A stretch of 64,000 nt of DNA from a methanogenic archaeon ISO4-H5 (GCA_001560915.1 CP014214.1:1-64000), one strand, 5' to 3'; counted from the first letter of the stretch, positions 51,343 through 60,186 are shown. Notes: generated from the letters alone by a model not told the origin. Translations and numbers: made by a program.

Positions 51343-51648
51343 TCATTGCGAGACTTCGTCGCGGATCTTGTTCACGCGGTCGATTATGCCGTCCAGCTTC
51401 TCGGAGAGGTCGGCCATGAACTCATCGTACTTTTCGGTGACTCTGGCACCTTCCTGTGTGGCGACGATGAGACCGTCCCTTTCGAGCAGTCTCAGAGAAT
51501 AGCGGACTTTGTGTTTCGGGATGCCGAGGAGTTCTGAAAGCCTGATGATGCCTACCGGCTGGTTCTCTTTGGTGGCCTTCAGCATTAGGATATGGCGCTC
51601 CACCAGGTCCATCTCTCCGATTGTTCCGGAGAACATCTCGCCGCTCAT
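51343..51648 (-). CDS. Winged-helix DNA-binding protein
   Basis: A 101-residue probable transcription factor: MSGEMFSGTIGEMDLVERHI, then a winged helix (IIRLSELLGIPKHKVRYSLR, LLERDGLIVATQEGARVTEK) and a C-terminal amphipathic helix (about residues 75-101) suited to dimerisation. The ATG at 51648 is chosen over the upstream TTG. It lies between tRNA-Asn and the Cys-rich gene on the same strand. Confidence 0.78.
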   Translation of the reverse strand: MSGEMFSGTIGEMDLVERHILMLKATKENQPVGIIRLSELLGIPKHKVRYSLRLLERDGLIVATQEGARVTEKYDEFMADLSEKLDGIIDRVNKIRDEVSQ

Positions 51649-51768
51649 TGGCCACAATATGGGTGTTTTCGTTCATAACCTCTTCGTGCCGGGAACGCTG
51701 AAAATGATGGTAAAAAGTGTAGATGGGGCTACAGATGCCTGTAGCCCAAGTGGAGAGAGGTTGTGCGG

Positions 51769-51966
51769 TCAGCGACCGTACCACTTCTGGACTCCCCACC
51801 TTCTGTAGTTTACGTAGAATCCCTGGATAAAGGATCCACAGCAATCCAGAGCCTTCTGCTCGGCCTGATCCTGCTCCTCTTTGGAGGGACCTTTGGCTTT
51901 GTAGGTTTTGTAGCAGTTGAGACACTGGAAACATGCAGTCAGGGGTGCCTTCCTGTCTAGTTTCAT
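51769..51966 (-). CDS. Small cysteine-rich protein
   Basis: Unrecognised 65-residue protein. It carries C12-x2-C15-x2-C18 (CFQCLNC) and a CCG pair (C42, C43 in LDCCGSF), five cysteines that could bind zinc or an Fe-S cluster, and ends in an aromatic/basic segment (YVNYRRWGVQKWYGR) suggestive of nucleic-acid or surface binding. The middle is a charged helix (KEEQDQAEQKAL). ATG 51966 is chosen; 43 further in-frame codons upstream run through the AT-rich promoter region and are unlikely. It diverges from the regulator gene at 52248. Confidence 0.6.
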   Translation of the reverse strand: MKLDRKAPLTACFQCLNCYKTYKAKGPSKEEQDQAEQKALDCCGSFIQGFYVNYRRWGVQKWYGR

Positions 51967-52066
51967 TGCGTGGTTATTACCGCGCCCATTTAAAGATATT
52001 GTGCTGTCCTTTTTCTCCAGACAGGCCGCTATCAATGCTGTATCGGTCCTGCATTGTTGGAAAAAT

Positions 52067-52086
52067 AATATTCTTATGAGAATATT
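52067..52086. promoter_or_regulatory. Palindrome in divergent promoter region
   Basis: AATATTCT-TATG-AGAATATT: perfect 8-bp arms around a 4-bp spacer, upstream of the Cys-rich gene on the minus strand and the regulator gene on the plus strand. The whole gap 51967-52247 is AT-rich and holds no gene that I can support. Confidence 0.5.
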
Positions 52087-52111
52087 TTTGTCCAAATTTA
52101 TATAAAATTAT

Positions 52112-52147
52112 AACAGTTGGAACGTAGGTATATTACATCCAACTGTT
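52112..52147. promoter_or_regulatory. Long inverted repeat upstream of regulator gene
   Basis: AACAGTTGGA (52112-52121) and TCCAACTGTT (52138-52147): perfect 10-bp arms with a 16-bp spacer, right after a TATA-like ATTTATATAAAATTATAA (52096-52110). The two-turn spacing suits a dimeric repressor, possibly the product of the gene at 52248. Confidence 0.6.
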
Positions 52148-52247
52148 TTGTTCGAAGTTTATAAAGTAAAGTTATGTGGCCATCTAAAACGCTTTTAAAA
52201 CTTTTCTATACTTAACAATTATATTGGAGTAGTTCCATAGGTATGTT

Positions 52248-52745
52248 ATGAACAGAATAAAGGTCATCAATGAGCCCTCTGAGCTTGTTCCCATGCTCAG
52301 GGCGGTGGACACACCCGTCAAAAGGGAGGTCCTCAAAGAGGTGACCCTCGAGTGGAAAACTGCTGATGAGATCGAACAGAAGTTCGGTCCCGAGGGTAGG
52401 GAGGCTACCATCTTCTTCGAGAAGATGAAACTGGTGGAGACCCGTTGGATGTCCACCAATGGCAATTATCCCGAAAAGTCCTATCACACCTACTATACCG
52501 CATTCAACATCAACGCACAGTGGCCTGTATACGAGATTAGTGATGTATTGGCCGCAGCGATGATGAGTGAAGAAGAGTACGCCATCATCGAGGCGAAGAT
52601 CCTGGAACAGGTCGGCACCGGAAAGTTCTCCGGTGACGTTGCGGAGGCCCTCGGGCTCTCCTCTACCATGCTCAAGAGCCTGGTCCGCAGGTCTGTCAAG
52701 ATGGATTATCGCGGTCATAGGATCGAGCCCATCAAAGATGAGTGA
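52248..52745 (+). CDS. ArsR/MarR-like transcriptional regulator
   Basis: A 165-residue probable DNA-binding protein. Residues ~10-65 form a winged helix in the archaeal style (MLRAVDTPVKREVLKEVTLE, then WKTADEIEQKFGPEG), and a second HTH-like segment is near the C-terminus (GDVAEALGLSSTMLKSLVRR). The middle has an effector or dimerisation part (EKSYHTYYTAFNINAQWPVY). It lies 2 bp upstream of the aTrm56 gene on the same strand, and palindromes sit in its own promoter region. Confidence 0.8.
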   Translation: MNRIKVINEPSELVPMLRAVDTPVKREVLKEVTLEWKTADEIEQKFGPEGREATIFFEKMKLVETRWMSTNGNYPEKSYHTYYTAFNINAQWPVYEISDVLAAAMMSEEEYAIIEAKILEQVGTGKFSGDVAEALGLSSTMLKSLVRRSVKMDYRGHRIEPIKDE

Positions 52746-52747
52746 CC

Positions 52748-53266
52748 ATGTCCGACATCTGGATTATGCGTATCGGGCACCGTCCCGAGAGAGATAAGCG
52801 CGTGACTACCCATGTCGCGCTCTCGTCCCGGGCATTGGGAGCCAAGGGTATATACGTCGACACGGAAGACCCAGTACTGGAGGAGAACATCTCCAGTGTC
52901 GTCGACCGTTTCGGCGGGGACTACTCCATCAAGACCGGTGTGACCTGGCAGCAGGCCACCGAGGGATTCAAGGGAAAGATCGTCCATCTGACCATGTACG
53001 GACAGAGGGTGGACGAGGCTCTGCCCAAGATCCCCACGGACGAAGACATCATGATCATCGTAGGCGCGGAGAAAGTGCCAGCAGAGGTTTATCAGAGGGC
53101 GGATTTCAACGTCTCCGTGGGCAACCAGCCCCATTCTGAGATCGCGGCACTGGCCATCTTCCTGTATCTTTACACTGGCGGGAAGCATCTTTACGAAGAC
53201 CGTGACGGAAAGATGACCGTCATACCCAACGAGCGGGGGAAGACCGTTGTCAACAAGGATGACTGA
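52748..53266 (+). CDS. trm56: tRNA (cytidine-56-2'-O)-methyltransferase aTrm56
   Basis: Archaeal SPOUT methyltransferase that methylates C56 in the tRNA T-loop. The 172-residue product has MRIGHRPERDKRVTTHVALS, then ARALGAKGIYV-like (here SRALGAKGIYVD), IVHLTMYGQ, IIVGAEKVP and SVGNQPHSEIAALAIFL, all family signatures. Starts at ATG 52748, 2 bp after the regulator's stop; its last 8 bp overlap the HD-domain gene. Confidence 0.95.
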   Translation: MSDIWIMRIGHRPERDKRVTTHVALSSRALGAKGIYVDTEDPVLEENISSVVDRFGGDYSIKTGVTWQQATEGFKGKIVHLTMYGQRVDEALPKIPTDEDIMIIVGAEKVPAEVYQRADFNVSVGNQPHSEIAALAIFLYLYTGGKHLYEDRDGKMTVIPNERGKTVVNKDD

Positions 53267-53828
53267 CATCCCTTCGGACAAGGAATGCATCAATCTCCTG
53301 TGGGAAGCCGGCTGCAAGAAGCGCGTTGTCGTCCACTGTGCGACCGTGCGTGCCGTGGCCGAGGTCATCGCGGCGGGAATCCCCGGAGCGGACATGGATG
53401 TCGTCATCGCCGGAGCACTTCTGCACGACATCGGCAGGTCCGTGGACCATTCCATCATGCATGCCTACCTCGGAGCTCAGATCGCCGAGAAGAAGGGACT
53501 GCCCAAATGCCTGGTCGAGATTATCCGCAAGCACACCGGTGCCGGACTCGACGATGAGGACGTCAGGGAGATGGGGCTTCCGCCGGGAGACTACATGCCC
53601 GCGACTCTGGAGGAGAAGATCGTCGCCCACGCTGACAACATGGTCAGCGATAACAGGGTCGTATCCTACAGGCACTCGGTCGACAAGCTGATGTTCAAGG
53701 GAGCCGAGAGGGGCGCACTCCGTGTCGAGATGCTCCACAAGGAACTTTCGAACCTTTTCGGAAGGGACTTGGACACCATCATCGATGAGATCGGGGAATA
53801 CCCGAAACTCAAGCATGTCAAGCCGTGA
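53259..53828 (+). CDS. HD-domain (HDIG) hydrolase
   Basis: A 189-residue HD-superfamily metal-dependent phosphohydrolase of the archaeal HDIG type. HCATV supplies the first His, ALLHDIGRS the HD pair, and EKIVAHADNM the late Asp. Substrate unknown; the aTrm56 linkage suggests a nucleotide or RNA context. Start ATG 53259 overlaps aTrm56 by 8 bp; TTG 53247 is the alternative. Confidence 0.87.
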   Translation: MTDIPSDKECINLLWEAGCKKRVVVHCATVRAVAEVIAAGIPGADMDVVIAGALLHDIGRSVDHSIMHAYLGAQIAEKKGLPKCLVEIIRKHTGAGLDDEDVREMGLPPGDYMPATLEEKIVAHADNMVSDNRVVSYRHSVDKLMFKGAERGALRVEMLHKELSNLFGRDLDTIIDEIGEYPKLKHVKP

Positions 53829-53879
53829 AACCGTTTAACACACCTTACTTTTCATTATCACAATTGTGCCAAGTCACAT

Positions 53880-53892
53880 ACAATTATAATCC
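53880..53892 (+). promoter_or_regulatory. Thioredoxin operon TATA box
   Basis: ACAATTATAATCC, about 30-40 bp upstream of the thioredoxin ATG, in a 94-bp gap after the HD gene. It likely drives trx, the reductase and the HTH gene together. Confidence 0.45.
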
Positions 53893-53922
53893 CGGACCGG
53901 AATTCGAATCAAGGTGTGACTT

Positions 53923-54234
53923 ATGGTTACAGAACTCAACGAAGCACAGTTCAACGAATTTGTGAAGCAGAGCGGAATCGTCATGGTAGACTGCTGGGCC
54001 CCTTGGTGCGGACCCTGCAGGAGGATGGGCCCCATCGTAGAGGAGCTCGCCAACGACCTCGCAGGAAAGGTCGCGGTCGCCAAGCTCAACACCGACGAGA
54101 ACCAGGGCGTCGCCATGAAATTCGGCATCAACGCCATCCCCACCCTGCTCTTCTTCAAGGACGGTGTCCAGCAGGAGTCCCTCGTCGGACTCAGGCCCAA
54201 GGAGGACATCATCTCCTACATCAACTCCCTGTGA
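53923..54234 (+). CDS. trxA: Thioredoxin
   Basis: Disulfide reductant of 103 residues with the classic active site WCGPC (W28-C29-G30-P31-C32), the cis-Pro region NAIPTLLFFKDG and GLRPKEDIISYI. The length is standard. The thioredoxin reductase-like gene follows 9 bp later, so both halves of the system are co-expressed. Confidence 0.97.
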   Translation: MVTELNEAQFNEFVKQSGIVMVDCWAPWCGPCRRMGPIVEELANDLAGKVAVAKLNTDENQGVAMKFGINAIPTLLFFKDGVQQESLVGLRPKEDIISYINSL

Positions 54235-54243
54235 GGCAGTCAC

Positions 54244-55137
54244 ATGGAATCCGACGTGGTGATCATCGGTGCAGGTCCGGCAGGTCTGCAGGCAGGCATA
54301 TACGCTGCCCGCAAGAAGGTCCGTACCGTCGTGGTCGGCAGGATGAACAACAGTGCGGCCTACGGCATCAGTCTTGAGAACTATTTCGGATTCCAGGGAG
54401 TACAATCCGGGACCGATCTGCTCTGCAACGGTGCGGAACAGGTCCGTTCCTTCGGAGGGGAGGTCATCGATATGAACGTCCTCTCTCTGGCACGCGACGG
54501 CAGCCTCTTCTCGGTGAAGCTCGAGAACGGCGAGGTCATAAGTGCCAGATCGTTAATCTTCGCTACCGGCATCAGCAGGAAGAAGCTGGGAGTTCCCGGC
54601 GAGACGGCCTTCGCTAACGGCAAGGGTGTCAGCTACTGTGCCGTCTGCGACTGCAATTTCTACAAGGGGAAGGTCGTGGCACTGGTGGGCGGACAGTCGG
54701 AGGCCGCGGTCTCTGCCGAATTCATGACCCGCTATGCCTCCAAGGTATACTGGATCTCGCCCGAGTTCGAGGCGGACAAGAGTCTCATCGATGCGGCCGA
54801 CAAGGCCTCGGTGGAGAGGATTCAAGCTTCCGTTACCTCAATCAACGGCGATGCTAAGGTGACCTCAGTGACCCTTTCCGACGGTAGGGAAGTCTCCCTC
54901 GACGGGGTTTTCATCGAACTCGGAGGCAAGTCCTCCGCCGATCTCGCGATGGACATCGACCTCATGCCCGAGATGGACGACACCCTCAAGATCGACTCTT
55001 CAGGTGCCACCTCCGTACCCGGCGTTTTCGCCTGCGGCGACATCACCGGACGCCCCTGGCAGGTGGCCAAGGCCGTAGGGGAGGGAGCCGTCGCAGGACT
55101 CTCCGCAGCGGATTATGCAAAGAAGGTAACCGAATGA
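54244..55137 (+). CDS. trxB: Thioredoxin reductase-like flavoprotein
   Basis: FAD-dependent reductase of 297 residues: FAD loop GAGPAGLQAGIYAA (9-22), active-site pair C132-AV-C135 in CAVCDC, and GVFACGDITGRPWQV at the C-terminus. The NADPH-binding loop, usually GGGDSA, reads GGQSEAAV, and the HRRxxxR motif is replaced by SPEFEAD. It therefore probably does not use NADPH; methanogen enzymes of this kind are known to accept F420H2 instead. It is coupled to trx upstream and overlaps the HTH gene by 4 bp (ATGA). Confidence 0.92.
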   Translation: MESDVVIIGAGPAGLQAGIYAARKKVRTVVVGRMNNSAAYGISLENYFGFQGVQSGTDLLCNGAEQVRSFGGEVIDMNVLSLARDGSLFSVKLENGEVISARSLIFATGISRKKLGVPGETAFANGKGVSYCAVCDCNFYKGKVVALVGGQSEAAVSAEFMTRYASKVYWISPEFEADKSLIDAADKASVERIQASVTSINGDAKVTSVTLSDGREVSLDGVFIELGGKSSADLAMDIDLMPEMDDTLKIDSSGATSVPGVFACGDITGRPWQVAKAVGEGAVAGLSAADYAKKVTE

Positions 55138-55649
55138 CCGTACAGGACCTGATCTCCAGCATGCTGAGGGACGAAGGCGGATTCCAGACCGCTTTCAGGG
55201 AAATCCTCGACAACGAACTGAAGATGTCGCTCAACGAGTTCTGCCAGGTGGCAGAGATATCGCAGAGCACCATGTATAAGATCCTGGAGGAACGCCGCGA
55301 ACCCAATCTCCGCACCATCAGGCAGATCATCAAAGCAATCAACAGGATCAACCGCCGTGATTCCGAGAAGTTCGTGGCGGTCATCGCATCGCCCAGGTTC
55401 ATGGAGGGTCTTCCCAGGTCCCTGGAGACCGGCGCCAACGGGCCCGTCGCCATCCGCGAGTATCCCGTATCCACCGTGGAGGATGCCATAATCGCCGCCG
55501 TCCGTGCCGAGCGCGACAACGCTCTGGGTATAGTGTGTGCACCGATTGTCGCCAACACCGTGGAGAAGATCATCTCCATCAAGGTGTACACCGTTTTCCC
55601 GCTTGACAGTGTCATCAATATCCTCGACAACATCAAGGGCAGCCTCTGA
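55134..55649 (+). CDS. HTH transcriptional regulator (COG1709-like)
   Basis: A 171-residue predicted regulator. A cro/XRE-type HTH lies at about residues 28-60 (KMSLNEFCQVAEISQSTMYK, then EERREPNLRTIRQIIKAI), followed by a ~100-residue ligand-type domain (FVAVIASPRFMEG, then YPVSTVEDAIIAAVRAERDN). It is translationally coupled to the thioredoxin reductase gene, suggesting redox-linked regulation (inference). Confidence 0.83.
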   Translation: MTVQDLISSMLRDEGGFQTAFREILDNELKMSLNEFCQVAEISQSTMYKILEERREPNLRTIRQIIKAINRINRRDSEKFVAVIASPRFMEGLPRSLETGANGPVAIREYPVSTVEDAIIAAVRAERDNALGIVCAPIVANTVEKIISIKVYTVFPLDSVINILDNIKGSL

Positions 55650-55661
55650 AGCAAATGAGAA

Positions 55662-55684
55662 AAGTTAAGTATTCTGCTTAACTT
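55662..55684. promoter_or_regulatory. Inverted repeat between two HTH genes
   Basis: AAGTTAAG (55662-55669) and CTTAACTT (55677-55684), 8-bp arms with a 7-bp spacer, about 25 bp before the next gene's ATG at 55709. An operator for autoregulation, or a weak terminator, is possible. Confidence 0.5.
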
Positions 55685-55708
55685 ATTACCCATATAGTAG
55701 GCCTGATT

Positions 55709-56176
55709 ATGTTCGAATTACAGGTTGTATCAAACACCCCTATGACCGGAGAGGATAATCTCGACATCCTCGCAGAGACCTTCCTCGTGCAGATCGGATA
55801 TCTCCCCAAGGGATACGATCCCCGCTCTGCCGGAGCTCTCACCGTCAGGGATAGCATTCCTTACCGTCTTTTCATGGATTTCTTCATGAAGAATCCTTCC
55901 AAAGCGTGGACCGCCGAGGAACTGGCAGCCCTTCTGGACACTTCCAAGCCCACCATCTACCGCCATATCAACAAGCTCCGTTCCATGGACCTCCTGGAGA
56001 ACGCCGACGTCCTCTCCGAGGACGGACAGATGAGGAAGGGATTCCGCATCAGGTACGGGGACCTGGTTAAGGCATGGAGTTTTACCGAGGCCAACGTGAA
56101 CCTCGCCATGGAGAACTACAAGAAGACCGTCCTCCGCTTCCAGGAACTTATCAAGGAAAGAGCGGAGCAAAGCTGA
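55709..56176 (+). CDS. HTH transcriptional regulator upstream of elp3
   Basis: A 155-residue winged-helix protein. The DNA-binding part is in the middle (AWTAEELAALLDTSKPTIYR, then HINKLRSMDLLENADV, about 70-108), preceded by an N-terminal region (DILAETFLVQIGYLPKGYD) and followed by a C-terminal helix (ANVNLAMENYKKTVLRFQEL). Its stop codon is immediately followed by the elp3 ATG, so the two are co-transcribed. Confidence 0.82.
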   Translation: MFELQVVSNTPMTGEDNLDILAETFLVQIGYLPKGYDPRSAGALTVRDSIPYRLFMDFFMKNPSKAWTAEELAALLDTSKPTIYRHINKLRSMDLLENADVLSEDGQMRKGFRIRYGDLVKAWSFTEANVNLAMENYKKTVLRFQELIKERAEQS

Positions 56177-57712
56177 ATGGCAGGCATCGTAGCCGAGCGC
56201 ATCCTAGAAGCACTGCGCTCAGGAGAGGTCACCGACCGCGAGGACCTACAGCGTCTCAAGATGAAGCTCTGTGCCAGGTACGGGGCTGAGAAGGTACCTT
56301 CCAATTCGGAGGTGCTGGCACTTGTGAACGAGGAGGAGAAGAAGAGGTTCCTCCCGCTATTGGTGAAGAAGCCCATGCGCACCGCCAGCGGTGTCGCCGT
56401 AGTGGCTGTGATGACCTCCCCCTATCCCTGTCCCCACGGGAAATGCGCCTACTGTCCCGGAGGGGTCTCTAACGATTCTCCCCAGTCATACACAGGTAAG
56501 GAGCCGGCAGCAAGAAGAGCTGCCATGAACCGCTTCGATCCTTACGATCAGGTCGAGAGCAGGCTCACCCAGCTGGAGGAGATCGGCCATGATACAGACA
56601 AGATTGATCTCATAATCATGGGCGGCACCTTCACCTCCCGCAACCCCCAATACCAGGAGTGGTTCGTCCAGAGGTGTCTGGAAGCGATGAACGGGCACCC
56701 GTCCCCGAATCTCCTGGCTGCCCAGGAGGAGAATTCCCGGTCATCCCGCAGATGCATTGGACTCACCGTAGAAACGCGTCCCGATTATTTCCGTACTGAT
56801 GCTCAAATCGAGCGCATGATGGCGCTAGGCGCCACCCGTGTGGAACTGGGCGTCCAGATTCTGGACGACGATATCCTGAAGGGTGTGGAGCGCGGGCATG
56901 GGGTCAAGGAGGTCATCGAGGCCACCAGAGCCTGCCGTGCACACGGGCTCAAGGTTTGCTATCATCTCATGCCCGGACTTCCCGGAGCCACCCCCGAGAA
57001 GGATCTCGAATGTTTCCGGGAGTGCTTTGCCAATCCCGACTTCCGTCCCGACATGCTGAAGTTCTATCCGACCCTGGTAATCCCTGGTACCCGTCTTCAC
57101 GAGATGTGGGAGAACGGGGAGTATCAGCCCTACACAGTTGAGCAGGCCGTGAGCCTCCTCTCCGAGATGAAATCGATTGTGCCAGACTATGTAAGGATAC
57201 AGCGCATTCAGAGGGATATCCCGGTGCCCGAGATCGCCTGCGGAATCCTCAAGAGCAACCTCCGTCAGCTGGTTCAGAAGAACATGGATGAACACGGTAT
57301 GAAGTGCAGGTGCATCCGCTGCCGCGAGGTCGGCCATACCGGTGCGGTGCTGGAGGACGAATCGAAGCTGAAACTCGAAACCATCGAATATGAGGCGGCC
57401 GGAGGAACCGAACGTTTCATTTCATTCACTTACGATGATTCCCTGGTGGGTTATGTGCGTCTCCGTACCGATGATACCGACACAGCCTCAATCCGCGAGC
57501 TGAAGGTCTTCGGGAACGAGACTGCCATCGGAGCCGCCGCGGAGAGCTGGCAGCACCGCGGTTTCGGTAAGAAACTGGTGGCGGAAGCCGAGCGGATCGC
57601 CCGCTCCGAGAAAAAGACCCAGATACGCATAACCAGCGGTATCGGTGTCAGGGAGTACTATGCGTCCCTGGGCTACCATTTAGAGCATCCGTATATGGTT
57701 AAGGATCTATGA
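56177..57712 (+). CDS. elp3: Elp3-type tRNA U34 modification enzyme
   Basis: Radical-SAM plus GNAT enzyme that starts carboxymethyl-type modification at wobble U34. The 511-residue product has the cluster motif CPHGKCAYCPGG (C85, C90, C93), MGGTFTSRNPQYQ, LTVETRPDYF, a zinc-ligand HGMKCRCIRCREVG block and a C-terminal acetyltransferase domain (QHRGFGKKLVAEAERIA). Single-subunit Elp3 is normal in archaea. It converges with cdc48; the stops are adjacent. Confidence 0.96.
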   Translation: MAGIVAERILEALRSGEVTDREDLQRLKMKLCARYGAEKVPSNSEVLALVNEEEKKRFLPLLVKKPMRTASGVAVVAVMTSPYPCPHGKCAYCPGGVSNDSPQSYTGKEPAARRAAMNRFDPYDQVESRLTQLEEIGHDTDKIDLIIMGGTFTSRNPQYQEWFVQRCLEAMNGHPSPNLLAAQEENSRSSRRCIGLTVETRPDYFRTDAQIERMMALGATRVELGVQILDDDILKGVERGHGVKEVIEATRACRAHGLKVCYHLMPGLPGATPEKDLECFRECFANPDFRPDMLKFYPTLVIPGTRLHEMWENGEYQPYTVEQAVSLLSEMKSIVPDYVRIQRIQRDIPVPEIACGILKSNLRQLVQKNMDEHGMKCRCIRCREVGHTGAVLEDESKLKLETIEYEAAGGTERFISFTYDDSLVGYVRLRTDDTDTASIRELKVFGNETAIGAAAESWQHRGFGKKLVAEAERIARSEKKTQIRITSGIGVREYYASLGYHLEHPYMVKDL

Positions 57713-59938
57713 TCAGGAATAGAACGGGACGTCGTTCCAGCGGTCCTTCCTCTTCTTGATCTCGGTGCCCATCTTCTCGTAGGCCTTGAAGACGTTGTCA
57801 TCCACCGAGGGTTTGATGATCTTCAATGCGGCCTCGAAGTCCTCGGCCGACACGGTCTTCGTATCGTGGTTCTTGCGGTAAGCATGCAGTCCCGCTTCGC
57901 GGCACAGTGCGAAAAGGTCGGCACCGACATAACCCGAAGTCGCGTCGGCGATTGCTTCCAGGTCCACATTGTCCGCCAGGGGCATGTTCTTGGTGTGGAT
58001 CTTCAGGATACTGACCCTTCCCTTGGTGTCCGGTTTGCCGATGAGCACCAGACGGTCGATGCGTCCCGGCCTGAGGAGCGCCGGGTCCAGCATGTCTGGA
58101 CGGTTCGTCGCGGCCATGACCAGCACGTGGTTGAGCTGTTCGACACCGTCGAGCGAGGTAAGCAGCTGCGCGACCACACGCTCCCACGCCTCGTTGTCTT
58201 CCGAACCCCTCTTGGGTGCGATGGAGTCGATCTCATCGAAGAATATGATGGACGGAGCCATCTGTTTGGCGCGTTTGAAGATCTTGCGGATGGCCTGCTC
58301 GCTCTCTCCCATCCATTTGCTGGCTATCTCGGGACCGTTGACAAGGATGAAATTGGCACCCGATTCGTTGGCCACCGCTTTGGCGATGAGCGTCTTTCCG
58401 GTCCCGGGAGGGCCGTAGAGCAGGACTCCCTTGCCGGGAGTGATGCCGAGCCTCTCGAAATCCTTCTTATCCTCCTCGGGCAGGAGGGTCTCCTGGATCT
58501 CCCTGCGGACGCTGTCGAGTCCTCCGATGTCGGCCCAGGTAACCTTGGGTACCTCGATGGAGACCTCGCGCATACCGCTGGGTTCCACCTCACTGAGGGC
58601 GTCGACGAAATCCTTCATGTTGACCTTGATGGTCTCGAGCAGCTCGCTGGGGACGGGTTTGTCAAGGTCGAGTTTGAGCATCTGCCTGCTCAGGCATTTC
58701 ATGGCCGCTTCGCGGGCGAGGGCGGCAAGGTCTGCACCTACGAATCCCTGGGTCATGCGGGCGAGGGCCGCCAGGTCCACATCGTCTGCCAGAGGCATGT
58801 TGCGGGTGTGAACCCCGAGGATGGTCTCCCTGCCCTGTTTGTTGGGGACACCGATCTCTATTTCCCTGTCGAAACGGCCGGGTCTTCTGAGTGCTGGGTC
58901 TATCGAATCCTCGCGGTTGGTGGCACCGATGACGATGACGTTCCCCCTTCCTCCCATGCCGTCCATCAGGGACAGCAGTTGTGCGACCACGCGGCGTTCC
59001 TGCTCCCCGTAGGCGCTGTCGCGGTTGGGGGCGATGGAGTCGATCTCGTCGAGGAAGATGATGCTGGGGGAGTTCTTCTCGGCTGTCTGGAACAGTGTAC
59101 GGAGCTTGCTCTCCGATTCACCGTAGTACTTGCTCATGATCTCCGGTCCGCGGATCGAGAAGAAGTTCGCTCCGGATTCGTTGGCCAGGGATTCGGCGAT
59201 GAGCGTCTTTCCGGTTCCGGGAGGGCCGTAGAGCAGGAGTCCCTTGGGGGCGGAGATACCCATCCTCTCGAACAGTTCGGGATGTTTCAGGGGGAGTTCG
59301 CTCATCTCCCTGATGCGGCGCAGTTCGTCGTTGAGTCCTCCGATATCGTCGTAGGTGGTGTTCTTGTTGTCCCTGCCGATGCCGCCCTCTTCGGGTTTGG
59401 CGGTGCTCTTGCGCTTCTTGGGCTCCTCCAAGATGACCAGGTCGGTGATGGACGAGACCACCACGGCCCCCTGGGGGACGGTGGAGACCACGTTGAAGAT
59501 GGATCTGTTGCCCATCAGCGAGATGTTCTGGACGGTGATGTCCATGCCCGCCACGACGGGACGGCTGATGAGGTTGTTCTTGAAAATCTCGGTGAAGCCC
59601 TTGTCGACGTTGATGCGTGAACCCTCAGGAATCTTGGGCTCGAGGATGATCTTCTCGGCCCTCTGGGGGTCGCATTTGCGGACTTTGACATTCTCCCCGA
59701 GGGAGACCTCCGCGCTGGTCCTGGTAAGTCCGTCAATCCTGATGACGTTGGTCCCCTCGTCCTCGTTGTCGCTCCTGAACACCTTGGCGACCACGGTCTT
59801 CTTGCCGGTGATCTCGATGATGTTCCCTATCGAGAGGCCCAGTTTGGTGTAGGCTTCCGGATCTAGACGCGCACGTCCGTAACCGGCCTCGGTGATGCGT
59901 TTGGGGATGTCCACTTTCATCGTCAGAACTTCGACCAT
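57713..59938 (-). CDS. cdc48: Cdc48/VCP AAA+ ATPase
   Basis: Hexameric unfoldase that extracts and unfolds proteins for the proteasome. The 741-residue product has an N-domain (about 1-180), D1 (Walker [10 protein letters not shown], Walker [10 protein letters not shown]) and D2 (Walker [10 protein letters not shown], Walker [10 protein letters not shown]). It ends NDVPFYS. I take ATG 59938 because a minus-strand TATA stretch (ATAAAATA, 59961-59968) lies about 25 bp upstream, implying a leaderless mRNA; ATG 59920 (MKVDIPKR) is the alternative. Confidence 0.95.
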   Translation of the reverse strand: MVEVLTMKVDIPKRITEAGYGRARLDPEAYTKLGLSIGNIIEITGKKTVVAKVFRSDNEDEGTNVIRIDGLTRTSAEVSLGENVKVRKCDPQRAEKIILEPKIPEGSRINVDKGFTEIFKNNLISRPVVAGMDITVQNISLMGNRSIFNVVSTVPQGAVVVSSITDLVILEEPKKRKSTAKPEEGGIGRDNKNTTYDDIGGLNDELRRIREMSELPLKHPELFERMGISAPKGLLLYGPPGTGKTLIAESLANESGANFFSIRGPEIMSKYYGESESKLRTLFQTAEKNSPSIIFLDEIDSIAPNRDSAYGEQERRVVAQLLSLMDGMGGRGNVIVIGATNREDSIDPALRRPGRFDREIEIGVPNKQGRETILGVHTRNMPLADDVDLAALARMTQGFVGADLAALAREAAMKCLSRQMLKLDLDKPVPSELLETIKVNMKDFVDALSEVEPSGMREVSIEVPKVTWADIGGLDSVRREIQETLLPEEDKKDFERLGITPGKGVLLYGPPGTGKTLIAKAVANESGANFILVNGPEIASKWMGESEQAIRKIFKRAKQMAPSIIFFDEIDSIAPKRGSEDNEAWERVVAQLLTSLDGVEQLNHVLVMAATNRPDMLDPALLRPGRIDRLVLIGKPDTKGRVSILKIHTKNMPLADNVDLEAIADATSGYVGADLFALCREAGLHAYRKNHDTKTVSAEDFEAALKIIKPSVDDNVFKAYEKMGTEIKKRKDRWNDVPFYS

Positions 59939-60075
59939 CAGGCAGGTGATGGCATTTCACTATTTTATGGGAGTAGATGGCCCTCGAAAAACGGCCTTTT
60001 TGACCCACTAACCTATATATGCGCGGTGTATATACTGTATTGAGTCAGGCAAAACTGACATACTATTATATAGGA

Positions 60076-60099
60076 CTAGTAAATGCAAGTTTTTACTAG
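60076..60099. promoter_or_regulatory. Inverted repeat upstream of tRNA-Lys
   Basis: CTAGTAAA (60076-60083) and TTTACTAG (60092-60099) with an 8-bp spacer, in the AT-rich promoter region shared by cdc48 (minus) and tRNA-Lys (plus). A TATA-like TATTATATAGG precedes it (about 60064-60074). Confidence 0.45.
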
Positions 60100-60112
60100 C
60101 TTAAGACACAAT

Positions 60113-60186
60113 GGGCCTGTAGCTCAGCTAGGTAGAGCATCTGACTTTTAATCAGGTGGTCGGGGGTTCGAATCCCTCCAGGCCCG
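60113..60186 (+). tRNA. tRNA-Lys (TTT)
   Basis: Cloverleaf: acceptor GGGCCTG/CAGGCCC, D-stem GCTC/GAGC, anticodon stem CTGA-type with loop CTTTTAA (anticodon TTT), T-arm GGGGG/CCCTC with TTCGAAT. Discriminator G; CCA is not encoded. Confidence 0.95.

Noticed and set aside
51967-52095. N-terminal 43-codon extension of the Cys-rich protein
   Set aside because: It would translate through the AT-rich promoter region with palindromes; the shorter ATG at 51966 gives a compact domain.
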